From NCBI RefSeq assembly GCF_005844455.1, contig NZ_SPGF01000014.1, forward strand, positions 1 through 40,294: a stretch of DNA of 40,294 nucleotides, given 5' to 3'. Both the position numbers and the translations under genes were made by a program. Position 1 is the first letter of the stretch. The number at the start of each line of letters is the position of its first letter. Under the pieces are notes generated by a model that had not been told where the DNA came from, searched no databases, and saw only the letters and a program-made list of their open reading frames with translations. Origin of the DNA: Streptococcus mitis (GTDB taxonomy: Bacteria > Bacillota > Bacilli > Lactobacillales > Streptococcaceae). Below, in pieces: positions 38,443 to 40,294 of this stretch.

Positions 38443-39327
38443 TTAGTCATCTCCCTTTTGTGTTTTTTCAAAGATTGTATCCAGCAAGCTACGATTATTG
38501 ACTTCGATTTCTTGTATGCTACATCCTGCTTGGGCTAAAAGTTCCCAGAAATCATCTGCTTTTCGAGTGACTACTTGTAAAGAATCTTGTTTTAGGACCC
38601 AGTTTTCAACCAAGTTTGACTGCTCTACGACTTCCTTGTAAGCTATAGGAAGGATAAAGTGCTTTTCTATTTCCTCACTACGCATAGCTAGAGGTGTCGT
38701 ATCTCGAATCAACTCTCCCTTATTTAAGAGCAAAATGCGGTCTGCGGTGTGTTCCACTTCCTCAATATAATGGGACGAATAAAGAATGGTGACTCCTTGC
38801 GCTTTTAACTCCTGAATAATCTCCCAAAAACGTTGACGAGTTGAGGTATCCATGGCCGAAGTAGGTTCATCTAAAAAGACTAACTTTGGTCGCCCAATTA
38901 GAGTTAAGACAAAAGAGAAAAGACGCTTTTGACCGCCTGATAATTTTTCTGCCAACTGTTCTTTTTGTTGCTTGTCAAACTGCAATAGTTGATCAATTTC
39001 CTGCTCACTCAAAGGATTTGGATAAATACTTTGAAAGAAAGCAATTAACTCTTTAACCTTCAATTTCTGTACAATCACATTTTCTTGAGGGAGGTAAGCC
39101 CTAGTATAGTCTAACTTAGAACTCGTCACCGGTAAACCTTGAATAGATACTTGACCGCTGGTGACCAGTTTATCTCCAAGCAAACATGCCAAAAGTGTCG
39201 TCTTCCCAGCACCATTGGGACCAATCAAGGCAACACATTCACCATCGTTGATTTCAAAAGAGATGTTCCGCAAGATCTCCTTGTCTTTTATTTTCTTACT
39301 CAATTTCTCAACTTTAATCACAGTCAT
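38443..39327 (-). CDS. ABC transporter ATP-binding protein
   Basis: This 294-residue ATPase has Walker A GPNGAGKTT, Q-loop YLPQENV, signature KLSGGQKRLF, Walker B KLVFLDEPTSAMD and the switch His in YSSHYIEEVEH. The last 80 residues form the extra C-terminal domain common in ABC-2 exporters. Its start overlaps the 64-residue membrane gene by 14 bp. It energises the permease encoded next. Confidence 0.92.
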   Translation of the reverse strand: MTVIKVEKLSKKIKDKEILRNISFEINDGECVALIGPNGAGKTTLLACLLGDKLVTSGQVSIQGLPVTSSKLDYTRAYLPQENVIVQKLKVKELIAFFQSIYPNPLSEQEIDQLLQFDKQQKEQLAEKLSGGQKRLFSFVLTLIGRPKLVFLDEPTSAMDTSTRQRFWEIIQELKAQGVTILYSSHYIEEVEHTADRILLLNKGELIRDTTPLAMRSEEIEKHFILPIAYKEVVEQSNLVENWVLKQDSLQVVTRKADDFWELLAQAGCSIQEIEVNNRSLLDTIFEKTQKGDD

Positions 39328-39508
39328 GAGATTCTCCTTTCAACCACTCCATTCCTATAGGGAAAACAACGAAAATCATAAATCCAAACCCCCAAGCACC
39401 ACGAATGACTTGGTGAAGGAAGGCTTGATCAAACCAACCAGTAAACATTTCCACTAACCATACTAAGAGTGACAGGCCGATAAAGAAATAGATGATTGCC
39501 TTTTTCAT
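39314..39508 (-). CDS. Small membrane protein of the TCS11 operon
   Basis: This 64-residue protein has two hydrophobic segments (AIIYFFIGLSLLVWLVEMF and GAWGFGFMIFVVFPIGMEWL). It overlaps both neighbours by a few bases, so it is translated as part of the operon. No family is recognised. It may be a small subunit of the transporter or a modulator of the kinase. Confidence 0.7.
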   Translation of the reverse strand: MKKAIIYFFIGLSLLVWLVEMFTGWFDQAFLHQVIRGAWGFGFMIFVVFPIGMEWLKGESHDCD

Positions 39509-39696
39509 TCCTCAAACTCCTTTTTCACATCTCTGATCAATTTCAAACCTTCTCTGACAAGCCAAGACATCATTCCAAAGCCAGCAAAGAGCTCCCAAGG
39601 AAAATGGTAGAAACCCTCGTCCAATCCTGAAAACATGAGATAGGTCATAACTCCTGCTGCTACTAAACTCACTGCGACAATCATTTTATTTTTCAT
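39505..39696 (-). CDS. Small membrane protein, first gene of the TCS11 operon
   Basis: This protein of about 63 residues has two hydrophobic segments (MIVAVSLVAAGVMTYLMFSG and FPWELFAGFGMMSWLV) and a charged tail (KLIRDVKKEFEE). The ATG at 39696 has GGAGG 9 nt upstream; an ATG at 39723 would sit within the -10 box and is rejected. The stop overlaps the next gene by 4 bp. No family is recognised. Confidence 0.65.
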   Translation of the reverse strand: MKNKMIVAVSLVAAGVMTYLMFSGLDEGFYHFPWELFAGFGMMSWLVREGLKLIRDVKKEFEE

Positions 39697-39722
39697 TTCT
39701 TCTTCCTCCATTTCATACTTCA

Positions 39723-39728
39723 ATTATA
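39723..39728 (-). promoter_or_regulatory. -10 box of the TCS11 operon
   Basis: A perfect TATAAT on the minus strand, about 27 nt before the chosen ATG at 39696. No clear -35 is seen, which fits an activator-dependent promoter. Confidence 0.5.
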
Positions 39729-39772
39729 GACTTTTGAAGTTAGCGGAGCTAGATGCTTCTGTCACAAGGAAA

Positions 39773-39788
39773 TATGACAAATGTCATA
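39773..39788. promoter_or_regulatory. Palindromic operator upstream of the TCS11 operon
   Basis: TATGACAAATGTCATA is a perfect 7-2-7 inverted repeat located about 45 bp upstream of the -10 box. This is a suitable place for an activating NarL-type regulator such as the one at the end of the operon. Confidence 0.5.
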
Positions 39789-40103
39789 AAAGATTCTGTT
39801 CAAAACAAGAAAGATACACTATACAATAAGACACAAGTAGAAAATCTAAGGCAGCTTCCTCAAAAGAAATATCAAACCCCATTCCACTATAATATAAACT
39901 AATACTTATCTAAACTCGTAATAGCAGGAATTTTTATAACATTTAAACATATATTATAGGTTCAACAAAAAGTCTTCTATTGCTTTATTAAGAATTAATA
40001 AGAGTTATAAAATCTATTAAATTTCAATGTGTATAATTAACTACAGTATTTATTAAACAGGGTAAGAAACAAAAAAAGTATGAGTCTGGGACAAAATAGT
40101 TCT
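39789..40103. other. AT-rich stretch without a recognised gene
   Basis: No frame with a plausible start and family resemblance is seen. A short palindrome, TTATTAA/TTAATAA, occurs near 39982-39999. I see no RNA gene or clear promoter here. Confidence 0.4.
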
Positions 40104-40219
40104 CATACTCAATGAAAATCAAAGAGCAAACTAGGAAGCTAGCCGCAGGTTGCTCAAAGCACAGCTTTGAGGTTGCAGGTGAAGCTGACGTGGTTTGCAT
40201 TTGATTTTCGAAGAGTATC
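40104..40219. repeat. BOX element with a B-like module
   Basis: It starts ATACTCAATGAAAATCAAAG and ends TTTGATTTTCGAAGAGTAT. The centre holds a B-like segment (TTGCTCAAAGCACAGCTTTGAGG) that can fold back on itself. This is the only copy in the window with such a module. Confidence 0.8.
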
Positions 40220-40226
40220 AACCACC

Positions 40227-40266
40227 AAAAAGCTAGAGATTTCCAATTGCGGAACTCTAGCTTTTT
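40227..40266. terminator. Bidirectional terminator at the right edge
   Basis: AAAAAGCTAGAG pairs with CTCTAGCTTTTT across about 16 nt. It probably ends a gene that lies beyond the window. Confidence 0.7.
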
Positions 40267-40294
40267 AATTTTAAGTCGTTCTCTTATTGTATTT

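Noticed and set aside
40024..40221. 65-codon open frame on the minus strand at the right edge
   Set aside because: It runs through the BOX element and has no ribosome site or family resemblance.

Overview
The window is chromosomal DNA of a low-GC streptococcus of the S. mitis - S. pneumoniae complex. This rests on gene content (sul folate cluster, manLMN, ccpA, pepC, pepS, polC, the str genes, a TCS11-like two-component system), several BOX interspersed repeats, one exact 107-bp RUP-like repeat, and IS630 and IS200 family elements. Species assignment is inference from the sequence and from memory of pneumococcal gene order; no search was run.

Layout. 1-4626: a clipped gene, a small membrane protein, universal stress protein, a HAD phosphatase fused to a MazG-like domain, L-asparaginase and ccpA. 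4864-9892: a DUF960-like protein, then the folate cluster read leftwards (folP-folC-folE-sulD) and a CAAX protease gene broken by a RUP. 9944-13607: purine permease, Cof phosphatase, zinc alcohol dehydrogenase. 13844-18141: the mannose PTS (manLMN) and aminopeptidase C. 18252-21590: an rsuA gene broken by a dead IS630-type element, a GlsB-like protein, pepS and a 50-residue small ORF.

21611-27014 looks accessory: a dinJ-yafQ toxin-antitoxin pair downstream of a compact operon of a WYL regulator and two DUF262 proteins, only one of which keeps a DUF1524 HNH nuclease. Next to polC lies a short protein that reads as a degenerate DnaA/Hda-like AAA+ domain. This block is the best candidate for an undescribed system, probably phage defence. 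27102-35690 holds polC, a decayed IS200 copy, fusA, rpsG and rpsL. 36006-39696 is a five-gene operon: two small membrane proteins, ABC ATPase, ABC permease, histidine kinase and response regulator. The right edge is non-coding, with a BOX element and a terminator.

How it fits together. CcpA is encoded here and a cre-like site overlaps the manLMN promoter. A Rex-like operator precedes the alcohol dehydrogenase. The folate genes are tightly packed, but a hairpin and a BOX remnant separate folE from sulD. In pneumococcal genomes as I remember them, the rpsL-to-sulD block and the ccpA / TCS11 genes lie on opposite sides of the origin, so this chromosome appears rearranged.
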